DNA from: Pinibacter soli
GTDB lineage: Bacteria > Bacteroidota > Bacteroidia > Chitinophagales > Chitinophagaceae
Length of the DNA stretch: 64,000 nt
Direction: 5' to 3'
Assembly (NCBI RefSeq): GCF_029961145.1
Contig: NZ_JASBRG010000007.1
Location: forward strand, 1,997,575-2,061,574
The notes beneath the pieces are model-generated. The model was given only the letters and a program-made list of their open reading frames with translations, had not been told where the DNA came from and did not search any database. The first letter of the stretch is position 1; each line of letters starts with the position of its first letter. Positions 1-8,251 of this stretch are shown here, piece by piece. A program made the translations under genes and the position numbers.

Positions 1-41
1 GCTCTATTAATTTTTAATTATTAATTTCTAGAGACTTATAC

Positions 42-1925
42 CTAAACATTGATCAACAACACCGGTATCTTCAGTTCATGCCTCACATTGTTAATCGTTT
101 CGCCGTAAAGCCAGTCTTTAAAGCCTGTGTGGCCGTGGGCACCCATGACAAGCAGGTCGGCGGACTGTTCTTTTACAATGCGAACAATTTCTTTGGTGCG
201 TCTTTCAAACCCGAGTTGTGCTATGGCATTAAATCCATTTTCTCTTATTTGAGCAGCATACAGGTCGAGTTGCTCCTGGTCGGTTAGGCTTTCATAGTCG
301 GCACTGCCCTCCCCCAGCATTTGGGCAGAAACACTTTCCACCACGTGAATCAATATGAAAGTTGTACTCGGATTGCCTTGTGCCATGGCAAACGACAATA
401 TTTTTGAGTCATTTGCACCAAAGTCCAATGCCACGGCAATTCTTTTAAAAGCCGGCACATCGACTTTTTTGAAGCCCGTGTTTTGCGCGTGGATAGTTAT
501 TGGTTTTTCCATGCGGCGGCGAATAAAAGGGAACAATAAAACCGTTGCCAACAAAGAGACCAACACTACCAGACCCGCGATTACAAAGAAGTTGGAAACA
601 GTATTGTGACTGTTCTGCAAATACTCAATGGATTGCTCGAACACCATTTTAAGATTCAAAGCAAGCAAAATACTCGTCACTATCCACGATAATATTTTCA
701 CATAAAGTGGAATGACAAACACGCCCATTTTTTCTTTATCACTCACAAAATGAATTAAAGGAATAATAGCAAATCCTAATTGAATGCTTAATATAACCTG
801 GCTAAAAACTAAGAGGTCATCCAGCTCATTTTCTCCATAAATCAAAATTACAACCACTGCCGGGATAATCGCCAAAAGCCTTGTGATTACACGCCTCAGC
901 CATGGGTTTATACGCAATCGCAAATATCCTTCCATTACGATCTGCCCCGCGAGTGTACCGGTAACTGTGGAGCTTTGACCTGCGGCGATCAGTGCAACTG
1001 CAAACAAAACCGGAGCGAGTGAAGTACCCAGCATTGGTTCCAACATTCTGTGCGCATCTTTAATCTCAGCCACATCTGTTCGTCCAGTTTTGAAGAACAC
1101 AGCAGCGGCTAAAATGAGTATCGCGGCATTTACAAAAAACGCAAGATTAAGAGCTATTGCGCTATCGAAAATATTGAACCTAATCGCCCTTCGAATGCTC
1201 GTTTCATCCCGTTGGATTTTTCTCGTTTGTACCAGGGCAGAATGCAGGTAAAGATTATGCGGCATCACCGTTGCTCCGATTATACCGATGGAAATATACA
1301 ACGCTTCGCTGTTTGGTATCGTGGGAACAAAGCCTCCTGCGATGTCATGAAGATTTGGCTGCGCAAAAATTATTTCTATTAAAAAAGAAATACCAATGAT
1401 GGCGATAAGCATCACAATGAAGGCTTCCATTTTCCGCATACCCAACCTCTGCAAAATGAGCAACAGAAAAGTATCCAATACTGTAATCAATACGCCCAAC
1501 AAAATAGGAATGCCGGTAAGCAAATGCAAACCAATCGCCATTCCTAGTACCTCCGCAAGATCGGTAGCTGCAATGGCAATTTCTGCCAGTATGTACAAAA
1601 TGAGATTAATGCTTTTGGGATATGCCTCCCTGTTAGCCTGTGCAAGGTCGCGACGGCGCACAATGCCCAGCCTGGCAGCGAGGCTTTGCAACAACAATGC
1701 CATCAGGTTGCTCATGAGCAATACCCAGATCAGTTTGTAACCAAATTTGCTACCACCCTGCAAATCGGTCGCCCAGTTTCCCGGATCCATATAGCCAACG
1801 CTTACGAGATAAGCGGGTCCAATAAAAGCAGCCAGTCTTTTCCAACGTTTTTTAGGTTGTGTAGTGTCTATAGATTCATGCACATCAAGTAATGAAACAT
1901 GTTGATTGTTGCTGTTATTCCTCAT
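42..1925 (-). CDS. mntH: NRAMP Mn2+/H+ symporter fused to a universal stress protein domain
   Basis: Inner-membrane proton-coupled divalent metal (Mn2+/Fe2+) importer. Residues 1-480 are an NRAMP transporter with about 11 hydrophobic segments. The metal-site signatures are both present: DPGN at 47-50 and A218/M221 in the ATVMPHN motif, matching the Asp, Asn, Ala and Met ligands known in NRAMP structures. From about residue 490 to the end there is a universal stress protein (UspA) domain with a GAHGHTG nucleotide-loop motif, although the usual Ser/Thr after the last glycine of that motif is Glu. The gene starts inside the end of mntR (11-base overlap), so the two are probably co-transcribed and translationally coupled. 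At 627 residues it is about 200 longer than plain MntH, because of the fusion. The transporter call is firm; a regulatory role for the USP part is inference. Confidence 0.93.
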   Translation of the reverse strand: MRNNSNNQHVSLLDVHESIDTTQPKKRWKRLAAFIGPAYLVSVGYMDPGNWATDLQGGSKFGYKLIWVLLMSNLMALLLQSLAARLGIVRRRDLAQANREAYPKSINLILYILAEIAIAATDLAEVLGMAIGLHLLTGIPILLGVLITVLDTFLLLILQRLGMRKMEAFIVMLIAIIGISFLIEIIFAQPNLHDIAGGFVPTIPNSEALYISIGIIGATVMPHNLYLHSALVQTRKIQRDETSIRRAIRFNIFDSAIALNLAFFVNAAILILAAAVFFKTGRTDVAEIKDAHRMLEPMLGTSLAPVLFAVALIAAGQSSTVTGTLAGQIVMEGYLRLRINPWLRRVITRLLAIIPAVVVILIYGENELDDLLVFSQVILSIQLGFAIIPLIHFVSDKEKMGVFVIPLYVKILSWIVTSILLALNLKMVFEQSIEYLQNSHNTVSNFFVIAGLVVLVSLLATVLLFPFIRRRMEKPITIHAQNTGFKKVDVPAFKRIAVALDFGANDSKILSFAMAQGNPSTTFILIHVVESVSAQMLGEGSADYESLTDQEQLDLYAAQIRENGFNAIAQLGFERRTKEIVRIVKEQSADLLVMGAHGHTGFKDWLYGETINNVRHELKIPVLLINV

Positions 1926-2577
1926 CTTTGACTAGTAAATTTTTCGCTAAGAATTGGCTGATAATGAACGGTGCAGCATTGCGCATTTTTATTTCAAGCG
2001 AGTTATCAAAACTGAATTTCTTTTTTACTTCCAGCTTCGAACCAATTTTGATATTGGTCCGCTGCAAAAGCTCCATCAATTCCGGCGTCTGGTTGCCGAT
2101 GCCGGTAATTTCCATTGGTTTATTTAACTCAATGGAGTCCAATGATATTTGTTGCAACACGGGCATTTTACCGTTCGCATCCGGGATTGGGTCACCGTGC
2201 GGATCTTTTCTTGGATTACCAAGAAAATCATCCAGCCTGTCTATTAATTTTTTGCTGCTGATATGCTCGAGCTCTTCTGCTATTTCATGCACTTCTTCCC
2301 ATCCGAACTGCAATTTTTCCACCAGGAAATATTCCCAGAGACGGTGCTTTCTTATAATAAGCAAAGCGATCTTTTTCCCTTCTGCAGTTAAACGAACGCC
2401 TTTGTACCGCTCATACTGCAAAATCTTTTGCTCCTTAAGCTTTTTAAGCATGTCCGTTACCGAAGCTGGCTTTGTTTGCAAGGCATTTGCCAATGCATTT
2501 GTGGAAACACTCTCATTCGATTTTTGTAAGTGAAAAATGGCCTTTATGTAGTTCTCTTTACTGGAGGAGTATTTCAT
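1915..2577 (-). CDS. mntR: DtxR/MntR-family metal-dependent transcriptional regulator
   Basis: Metal-sensing repressor of the DtxR family, 220 residues. The N-terminal winged helix (about 1-70) is followed by the dimerisation and metal-binding region, and a C-terminal FeoA/SH3-like domain begins near residue 150. The segment reading VHEIAEELEHI carries Glu where DtxR has its Cys ligand, which is the MntR-like (manganese) arrangement. In the first helix the residue equivalent to MntR Asp8 is Asn, so the ligand set is not identical to Bacillus MntR. The gene overlaps mntH by 11 bases and lies downstream of a palindrome suited to autoregulation. Manganese rather than iron specificity is inferred mainly from the linked NRAMP gene. 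Confidence 0.9.
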   Translation of the reverse strand: MKYSSSKENYIKAIFHLQKSNESVSTNALANALQTKPASVTDMLKKLKEQKILQYERYKGVRLTAEGKKIALLIIRKHRLWEYFLVEKLQFGWEEVHEIAEELEHISSKKLIDRLDDFLGNPRKDPHGDPIPDANGKMPVLQQISLDSIELNKPMEITGIGNQTPELMELLQRTNIKIGSKLEVKKKFSFDNSLEIKMRNAAPFIISQFLAKNLLVKDEE

Positions 2578-2598
2578 TTTTTAAAATTCTCTAAAAAT

Positions 2599-2620
2599 AA
2601 ATTTAGGTAAATCTAAATTT
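2599..2620. promoter_or_regulatory. Candidate MntR operator upstream of mntR-mntH
   Basis: A perfect 8-bp inverted repeat, AAATTTAG and CTAAATTT, separated by six bases, begins 22 bases upstream of the mntR start. Its inner TTTAG-N6-CTAAA core resembles DtxR/MntR-type operators. Position and symmetry suggest autorepression of mntR-mntH by metal-loaded MntR. Binding is inferred. Confidence 0.6.
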
Positions 2621-2863
2621 TTTAGATGAGATAACCAAACCTATGGAAAATGCCTTGGGTGCGTCACTGGGGTGTTTTATTTGTTTCCCGATATTTCTCG
2701 AATTAATTTAAAATTGAAACGTTGTGCAGAAAGAATTTTCAAATTCCCATATTTTCAAATTTTCAAATAGGGCATAGTTTTGAAATCGCCAGCCCAAAAG
2801 CTTGTTTGTTAATGCATACATAACAACAAAATGGTTACTTTAGCCCCCAGAACAAGTCCTAAT

Positions 2864-3826
2864 ATGAAGAATTCACTGTACGTTGTACTTATCTGCCTCG
2901 TTGGTCTTTTTGCCAATTGTAAATCGAAAAAGACCAAAGTGGTGGAAGGAGAAAAGGTGGAAATAGCTGATTTTCTTGGTCTTTACGAAGAGGCAAAACT
3001 GCCCTTAACTATCGCTGATAGTGTATTTCAGCAAAAAAACGCTGACACTATTCCTTTCAGCATTTTCATACAATTTGTACCGGATTCTGTCATCGCTCCT
3101 GTTTTTCACAAATCCAAACCTTTATTCATACCGCTTTCGAAAGTCACGGTGAAAAGTGGTGAAACCTATTTGTTTAGCAAAGCAATTACTGCAACCAAAA
3201 AAGTGGTGTATGTTACCGTTTTCAACGAAAAGAAAAAGTTTGCAGCTGCCAAGCCTTTGATCGTTGCGGATAATGACAAAGCCACGTCTGCATACGCTAC
3301 AATGGATACAAAATATACGCTAACCACTTTCAGCCAGCAGAGCCAGCCCGACAAAGAAGCTTTGTACAAAAGAGACGTTTTTATTTACAATGGCGCGGGA
3401 GGATTTACGTTAATCCTAACAGAGTCCAACGGAATGGCAAAGAAAATAGAAGAAATATTCAACCCGATCGATACGCTTCCTGCTAAACACAAACTGGCGG
3501 GAGATTACGTTCAAAATAAAAAGAATTTCATTTCCTTCCGCGATGGACGCAATGCTTCGCGTATGTTGTTCTTTGTGCACTTTGAAAAAGACGACGGCAC
3601 CTGCAAAGGTGAGCTGAAAGGCGAAGCAAAAATTGTTACCGATAAACTTATTCGCTTTAGCGAAACCGGCAGTCCATGTGTGATAGATTTTGCTTTTTCG
3701 GGTAAAAATGTTAGCATGAGAGAAGTTGGCGGCTGCGGCTCTTACCGGGATATAAAATGTTTTTTTGAAGGCTCATTCACGAAAAGGGTAATTCCTGTGA
3801 AAAAAGCGTTAAAAGGAAAGAGATAA
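2864..3826 (+). CDS. Uncharacterised lipoprotein
   Basis: I do not recognise a named family. The start at 2864 is chosen over an in-frame ATG 33 bases upstream because it gives a compact lipoprotein signal: basic start, hydrophobic run, and a lipobox ending FANC followed by CKSKK. The mature part is about 300 residues with no membrane segments, is rich in beta-type sequence, and has four cysteines in its C-terminal third (DDGTCKG, GSPCVID, GGCGSY, KCFF) that could form disulfides. It is probably anchored in the outer or inner membrane facing the periplasm. It stands alone between the divergent mntRH operon and the GlgP-like gene. No function can be assigned. Confidence 0.75.
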   Translation: MKNSLYVVLICLVGLFANCKSKKTKVVEGEKVEIADFLGLYEEAKLPLTIADSVFQQKNADTIPFSIFIQFVPDSVIAPVFHKSKPLFIPLSKVTVKSGETYLFSKAITATKKVVYVTVFNEKKKFAAAKPLIVADNDKATSAYATMDTKYTLTTFSQQSQPDKEALYKRDVFIYNGAGGFTLILTESNGMAKKIEEIFNPIDTLPAKHKLAGDYVQNKKNFISFRDGRNASRMLFFVHFEKDDGTCKGELKGEAKIVTDKLIRFSETGSPCVIDFAFSGKNVSMREVGGCGSYRDIKCFFEGSFTKRVIPVKKALKGKR

Positions 3827-4028
3827 AAGAATCATAAAATAGTGAACAACTAAATATTCATGACTAAACTCAAATGCTTGCCGGGTGTTATCATGTTTCA
3901 TAAGCGTAGCATTGGTGATCTTTGTTGCACGACCTACCACTCACGCTTCACTATTGACCGATAACCTTTGGCTCAATTTTAGGATATCTTGCCATAATGT
4001 ATGAATCGAAAAACAAAAATTAATTCAA

Positions 4029-5684
4029 ATGGATTTTAGAAATTACAAGGTTCCTTACAGCGGAGATGCAAAGTATTCGAAGAAAGTGGCGTATTTCAGT
4101 ATGGAGTTTGCCATCCATCAACCCCTAAAAATATACAGTGGTGGTTTGGGATTTCTATCTGGATCGCACATGCGCAGTGCATATGAATTGCAGCAAAACC
4201 TTATAGGTATTGGTATTTTGTGGAAATACGGTTATTACGACCAGGGAAGAAATATGGACCAAACCTTGCAGGTAGGCTGGATGGCGAAGGACTACAGCTT
4301 CCTGGAAGACACGGGAATTAAGTTTCAGATCACTGTACATGATGCCCCGGTTTGGGTAAAAGCTTTTTACCTGAAACCTGAAACATTCAAGTCTGCACCT
4401 ATCTTTTTATTAAGTACAGATATTCCTGAAAACGACTACGTTTCACAAACAATCACCCACAGATTATACGATGCGAATGTTGCTACCAAAGTGGCGCAGT
4501 TCATATTGCTTGGCGTTGGTGGCGCAAAACTGATCGATGAATTGAATTTCAATCCGGATGTTTATCATCTGAATGAAGCACACGGTATCAGTTCAGCGTT
4601 TTATCTCTACAAAAAGTTTGGAAACAATATCGAAGAGGTTCGCAAGAAACTCGTGTTCACCACGCACACACCGGAAGAAGCGGGCAACGAAAAACACGAT
4701 ATTTTCCTTTGCCAGAAAATGAGCTACTTCGGCAACATGAGTGTGGATGAAGTACGTGCGTTGACAGGACTACAAGATAACTTCTTTGACCACTCGCTTG
4801 TAGCGCTTCGCTTTGCACGCCTTGCAAACGGCGTTTCCAAATTGCACGGAGAAGTAGCAAGGGCAATGTGGAAAAAGTATCCCGGCGTTTGTCCGATCAT
4901 TTCCATCACCAATTCTCAAAATGGAAAATACTGGGCCGACAAACATTTGTATGAGGCCAAAAACAACAACGACAGCAATAAATTCGACGAGAGAAAAACT
5001 TACCTGAAGAAAAGAACATTTGATATTGTTGCCGATCAAACCGGAAAACTTTTTGATCCGAATGTATTTACAATCGTTTGGTCGCGCAGGTTTGCGGGTT
5101 ATAAAAGAGCTGATCTGATCACAAGAAAACTGGAATGGTTCAATGAACTAACCAGCAACACGCAATATCCGGTACAAATCATCTGGGCGGGGAAACCATA
5201 TCCAATGGATTATCCTGCGATTAATGATTTTAATCATCTTGTAAATCTTAGCAGAGGTTATAAAAATGTTGCGGTGCTGATAGGCTATGAATTGTTCCTG
5301 TCAAAAAGATTGAAACAAGGTGCAGATTTGTGGCTAAACAATCCACGCGTACCACGTGAAGCATCCGGTACAAGTGGCATGACAGCTGCGATGAATGGCG
5401 CCGTAAACTTCAGCACCAACGATGGCTGGATCCCGGAATTTGAAAAAGATGGCATCAACTCGTTTGTAGTGCCTCCCGCAGATTTAAACACATCCGTCTA
5501 CGAGCAGGATGAGCACGACCTTGTAGCATTGTACGACATTCTAAAAAATAAAATTCTCCCAACTTACTACAACAACCGCGACGCGTGGAAACAAATTGTT
5601 TACAACGGAATGGAAGATGTTATGAATGGCTTTGAATCGAACAGAATGGCAGACGAGTATTATGAGTTGCTTTATAATAATTGA
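4029..5684 (+). CDS. GT35 alpha-glucan phosphorylase-like protein with Thr at the PLP-lysine position
   Basis: The sequence follows the short alpha-glucan phosphorylase clade: YFSMEFAIHQPLKIYSGGLG near the N-terminus, HLNEAHG, FTTHTPEEAGNEKHD, a WSRRFAGYKRAD block and the C-terminal block EASGTSGMTAAMNG. In functional members the last block reads SGTSGMK, where the Lys binds pyridoxal phosphate; here the codon at 5382-5384 is ACA (Thr452). At 551 residues it lacks the extra regions of 700-850 residue phosphorylases. If the Thr is real, PLP-dependent phosphorolysis of glycogen is unlikely, and the protein may be a GT-B transferase, a regulator or a carbohydrate-binding relative. It is monocistronic and ends at a strong bidirectional terminator. 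Family assignment is firm, activity is uncertain. Confidence 0.85.
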   Translation: MDFRNYKVPYSGDAKYSKKVAYFSMEFAIHQPLKIYSGGLGFLSGSHMRSAYELQQNLIGIGILWKYGYYDQGRNMDQTLQVGWMAKDYSFLEDTGIKFQITVHDAPVWVKAFYLKPETFKSAPIFLLSTDIPENDYVSQTITHRLYDANVATKVAQFILLGVGGAKLIDELNFNPDVYHLNEAHGISSAFYLYKKFGNNIEEVRKKLVFTTHTPEEAGNEKHDIFLCQKMSYFGNMSVDEVRALTGLQDNFFDHSLVALRFARLANGVSKLHGEVARAMWKKYPGVCPIISITNSQNGKYWADKHLYEAKNNNDSNKFDERKTYLKKRTFDIVADQTGKLFDPNVFTIVWSRRFAGYKRADLITRKLEWFNELTSNTQYPVQIIWAGKPYPMDYPAINDFNHLVNLSRGYKNVAVLIGYELFLSKRLKQGADLWLNNPRVPREASGTSGMTAAMNGAVNFSTNDGWIPEFEKDGINSFVVPPADLNTSVYEQDEHDLVALYDILKNKILPTYYNNRDAWKQIVYNGMEDVMNGFESNRMADEYYELLYNN

Positions 5685-5834
5685 GAATTGAAAGTTGAAA
5701 ATGGAGAAATAAGAGTTCGCATAAAAAAAGCAGCCTTCAAATAATTTGAAGGCTGCTTTTTTTATGCGAAACTGAATCTGTTATGTTTAATCGTGAAAGT
5801 TTCCTCAACCATTTTCAACTTTCAATTTTCAATT
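5681..5834. repeat. Intergenic inverted repeat, TTGAAAA word family
   Basis: The left arm (5681-5705) is built of TTGAGAATTGAAAG-type words and the right arm (5809-5834) is its near reverse complement made of TTTTCAA words. The loop contains the terminator at 5723-5763. The left arm includes the TGA stop of the GlgP-like gene, and the right arm ends a few bases from the stop of the convergent FKBP gene. Confidence 0.8.
5723..5763. terminator. Bidirectional rho-independent terminator
   Basis: An 11-bp GC-containing stem, CAGCCTTCAAA (5731-5741) with TTTGAAGGCTG (5745-5755) around a 3-base loop, is extended by A-tracts on the left and T-tracts on the right. It therefore works as a terminator on both strands, as fits its place between two convergent genes. 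Confidence 0.9.
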
Positions 5835-5837
5835 TCC

Positions 5838-6272
5838 CTACATCACCTCTATCAGTTCCACATCAAAAATCAACGTAGAGCCCGGCCCGATTTGCGGACT
5901 TACTTGTTGATCACCGTAAGCAAGATCAGAAGGAATGAACAGTTTCCATTTGCTGCCTGCAGGCATTAGTTGCAATGCCTCTACCCAACCTTTGATTACT
6001 CCGCTTACAGGGAAATCAATTGACCGGCCGCGCTGCACAGAACTGTCGAATATTGTTCCATCGATTAGCGTGCCGTGATAGTGACATCTTACTTTATTTC
6101 TAAGACCAGGTTTAGCACCTGTGCCTTCTACAATTACCTGGTATTGCAAACCACTTGGCAGTTCCACAACACCTTCTTTCTTTTTGTTTTCTGCAAGGAA
6201 AGCCGCACCAGCAGCCTTATTTGCAGCCAATTTTTCTGCTTTCATTTTTTGTAATTGATCTGAGATACCCAT
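5838..6272 (-). CDS. FKBP-type peptidyl-prolyl isomerase, cytoplasmic
   Basis: Catalyses cis-trans isomerisation of prolyl bonds. The 144-residue protein has a short helical N-terminus and then one FKBP domain (about 38-144). The usual pocket residues are visible: the Tyr of CHYHGTLIDG, the Phe-Asp of TIFDSS, the Val-Ile and Trp of GVIKGWVEAL, and the Tyr of DLAYGD. There is no signal peptide, so it should be cytoplasmic. Its domain is very like that of the exported neighbour just upstream on the same strand, so the pair looks like a tandem duplication with different destinations. About 110 bases separate the two genes, filled partly by low-complexity AATTAAGAATT repeats. Confidence 0.92.
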   Translation of the reverse strand: MGISDQLQKMKAEKLAANKAAGAAFLAENKKKEGVVELPSGLQYQVIVEGTGAKPGLRNKVRCHYHGTLIDGTIFDSSVQRGRSIDFPVSGVIKGWVEALQLMPAGSKWKLFIPSDLAYGDQQVSPQIGPGSTLIFDVELIEVM

Positions 6273-6381
6273 GGTGGAAAATTAAGAATTAACAATTAAG
6301 AATTAAGAATGGCTCGCAAACGATGTATAAAGCATCACATAGCTTACCACTCAAAACTTATTACTCACAACTCATTATCTT

Positions 6382-7158
6382 TTACTGCTTTGGCATTGTT
6401 GAATCCGCTGCTGGAGCTGGTTCTTCTTTTTCGATAGAAAGTAATTCTACATCAAAGATCAATGTTGAACCTGCACCAATTTTTTGACCAGCGTCTCTGT
6501 CGCCGTAAGCCAGATCAGAAGGAATGAACAGTTTCCATTTGCTTCCTACAGGCATTAACTGCAATGCTTCCACCCAACCTTTGATCACACCTCCTACAGG
6601 AAAATCAACCGGCTGACCACGCTCTACTGAACTATCGAAAACAGTTCCGTCGATTAGTGTACCATGGTAATGACATTTTACTTTATCGCTGACTGACGGC
6701 TTAGGGCCAGTGCCTTGCGTAATAATTTGATATTGCAATCCACTTGGCAATGTTACCACGCCTGGCTTTTTGCTGTTTGCAGAAAGAAAAGCAGCACCTG
6801 CGGCTTTATTTGCTTCGGCTTTTTTAGATCTTATTTTTTGCATGTACATGCCAACCGCCATATTCATCTGATCTTCTGTTAACGCAGGTTTTCCGGCCAA
6901 AGCATCCGCCATACCTTTTTGAACACATGTTGTATTGATATTATCGATGCCTTGTTGTTTATAGAATTGTGCCACGTTTAATCCAATGGCATAACTCACA
7001 GAATCAAGCGCATTTTTCATCACTACCGTGCTTTTCGCCGCAGGTTTTGCAGCCGTTGATTTTGCAGCTGGCTTTGCAGGCGTCTTTGCTTTCTGCTGTT
7101 GTGCCATCGCACTTCCGACAAGAGACGCTGAAATTAATACTAAGAACACTTTTTTCAT
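6382..7158 (-). CDS. FKBP-type peptidyl-prolyl isomerase, exported (FkpA/Mip-like)
   Basis: Periplasmic or surface-exposed proline isomerase with chaperone potential. The start at 7158 is used because it opens a clean signal peptide (MKKVFLVLISASLVGSAMA); the in-frame ATG eight codons upstream adds nothing recognisable. After the signal come an Ala/Lys/Pro-rich stretch, a Mip/FkpA-type helical dimerisation segment (the DSVSYAIGLNVAQF region) and a C-terminal FKBP domain with the full set of pocket residues. The tail is rich in Pro, Ala and acidic residues. Its catalytic domain is nearly the same as that of the downstream cytoplasmic paralogue. Confidence 0.92.
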   Translation of the reverse strand: MKKVFLVLISASLVGSAMAQQQKAKTPAKPAAKSTAAKPAAKSTVVMKNALDSVSYAIGLNVAQFYKQQGIDNINTTCVQKGMADALAGKPALTEDQMNMAVGMYMQKIRSKKAEANKAAGAAFLSANSKKPGVVTLPSGLQYQIITQGTGPKPSVSDKVKCHYHGTLIDGTVFDSSVERGQPVDFPVGGVIKGWVEALQLMPVGSKWKLFIPSDLAYGDRDAGQKIGAGSTLIFDVELLSIEKEEPAPAADSTMPKQ

Positions 7159-7331
7159 CTGTATATTAATGTTGAAGGGCAAAAATATCGTAAAATAATA
7201 ATACCGGACGCAGGTTTTACGTTTTCAAAACGTCATATATTGGTGACCCGTTTTTAGACTAAACTTTTCGTATTAATTACGGTCTATAAATCCGGCTTGT
7301 GATACCAATTATTTAAAAAACAAATTCCAAC

Positions 7332-8069
7332 ATGAAAAAACTTGTCCTGTTAACCGCCCTGTCTTTTAGCTACAACCTCATTTTTGCTCAAACAAGCGGA
7401 CTAAATGGCTTATTAAAAAAAGCGAGCTCAACAGTTTCGGGAACCAATAACACCTCCGGTTCTTCCCTTTCTACCGATCAAATTGTTCAGGGATTGAAGG
7501 AAGCGTTGAATGTGGGCGCTCAAAACAGCACTTCAAAACTTTCCGCTGCGGACGGTTTTTTTAAAGACGCTGCGGTAAAAATCCTGATGCCAGAAGAAGC
7601 GAAAAAAGTAGAATCCACGCTGCGTTCTATGGGAATGGGTAAATTGGTGGACGACGCGATCCTCAGTGTGAACCGTGCCGCTGAAGATGCGTCAAAAACA
7701 GCTGCCCCTATTTTCCTGAATGCTGTCAAAGGTATGAGTGTGAAAGATGCATTGGGCGTTTTGCAAGGCGCTGATACCGCAGCAACATCTTATTTGCGTA
7801 AAACCACCAATAGCGATCTTACAAGTTCTTTTAAACCGGTTATTGAGCAATCCCTACAAAAAACAAACGCTACCAAATACTGGAGCGAGGTTTTCTCAGC
7901 TTACAATAAAGTATCTTTTAAGAAGGTAGATCCTGATTTAACTAACTATGTAACCACCAAAGCATTAAATGGCATTTTTTACTATGTGGGAGAAGAAGAA
8001 AAGAAAATCCGCACAAACCCTACTGCCCAGATTACTGATATCTTAAAGCAAGTTTTCGGAAGAAAATAA
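7332..8069 (+). CDS. DUF4197 family exported protein
   Basis: 245 residues with an N-terminal signal peptide (MKKLVLLTALSFSYNLIFA) and a mature helical protein matching the DUF4197 pattern: STDQIVQGLKEAL, then DDAILSVNRAAEDA, MSVKDALGVLQG, and a C-terminal ALNGIFYYVGEEEKKIR. The family is widespread in Gram-negative bacteria and has no established biochemical function. The protein is probably periplasmic. It is transcribed alone, divergent from the exported FKBP gene, and followed by a small hairpin. Confidence 0.88.
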   Translation: MKKLVLLTALSFSYNLIFAQTSGLNGLLKKASSTVSGTNNTSGSSLSTDQIVQGLKEALNVGAQNSTSKLSAADGFFKDAAVKILMPEEAKKVESTLRSMGMGKLVDDAILSVNRAAEDASKTAAPIFLNAVKGMSVKDALGVLQGADTAATSYLRKTTNSDLTSSFKPVIEQSLQKTNATKYWSEVFSAYNKVSFKKVDPDLTNYVTTKALNGIFYYVGEEEKKIRTNPTAQITDILKQVFGRK

Positions 8070-8099
8070 AAAACTACACATATCATTTAAACTCATATT

Positions 8100-8130
8100 A
8101 TGCAGCGCAGTTGTGCTGCATTTCTTTTTC
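8100..8130 (+). terminator. Possible terminator after the DUF4197 gene
   Basis: ATGCAGC (8100-8106) pairs with GCTGCAT (8115-8121) across an 8-base loop and is followed by a broken T-run. The stem is short, so this is a modest call. Confidence 0.5.
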
Positions 8131-8188
8131 ATAGATTGGCATGCTTTTTTGGGGTTGAATGGTGACCCGATACAAATATTATAGTTTT

Positions 8189-8215
8189 TTTGTGTTTGGG
8201 TAGTTCTTATCTTTG
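8189..8215 (+). promoter_or_regulatory. Bacteroidetes-type promoter of the PAS kinase gene
   Basis: TATCTTTG at 8208-8215 matches the -7 box TAnnTTTG, with a TTTG at 8189-8192 fifteen bases upstream (usual spacing is a little longer). The TTG inside the -7 box is also an in-frame start candidate for the kinase, which argues that it is promoter and that the kinase starts at 8252. Confidence 0.6.
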
Positions 8216-8251
8216 AATAAATCCTTTACCAAAAGAGGCTCCAGAATACTT

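Noticed and set aside
1892-2533. A 213-codon plus-strand open frame antisense to mntR
   Set aside because: Ser/Cys/Phe-rich translation typical of the complement of an A-rich gene; mntR is clearly the real gene.
8213-8251. An upstream TTG start for the PAS kinase adding 13 residues
   Set aside because: The TTG is part of the TATCTTTG promoter box, so it is probably not transcribed as codon.
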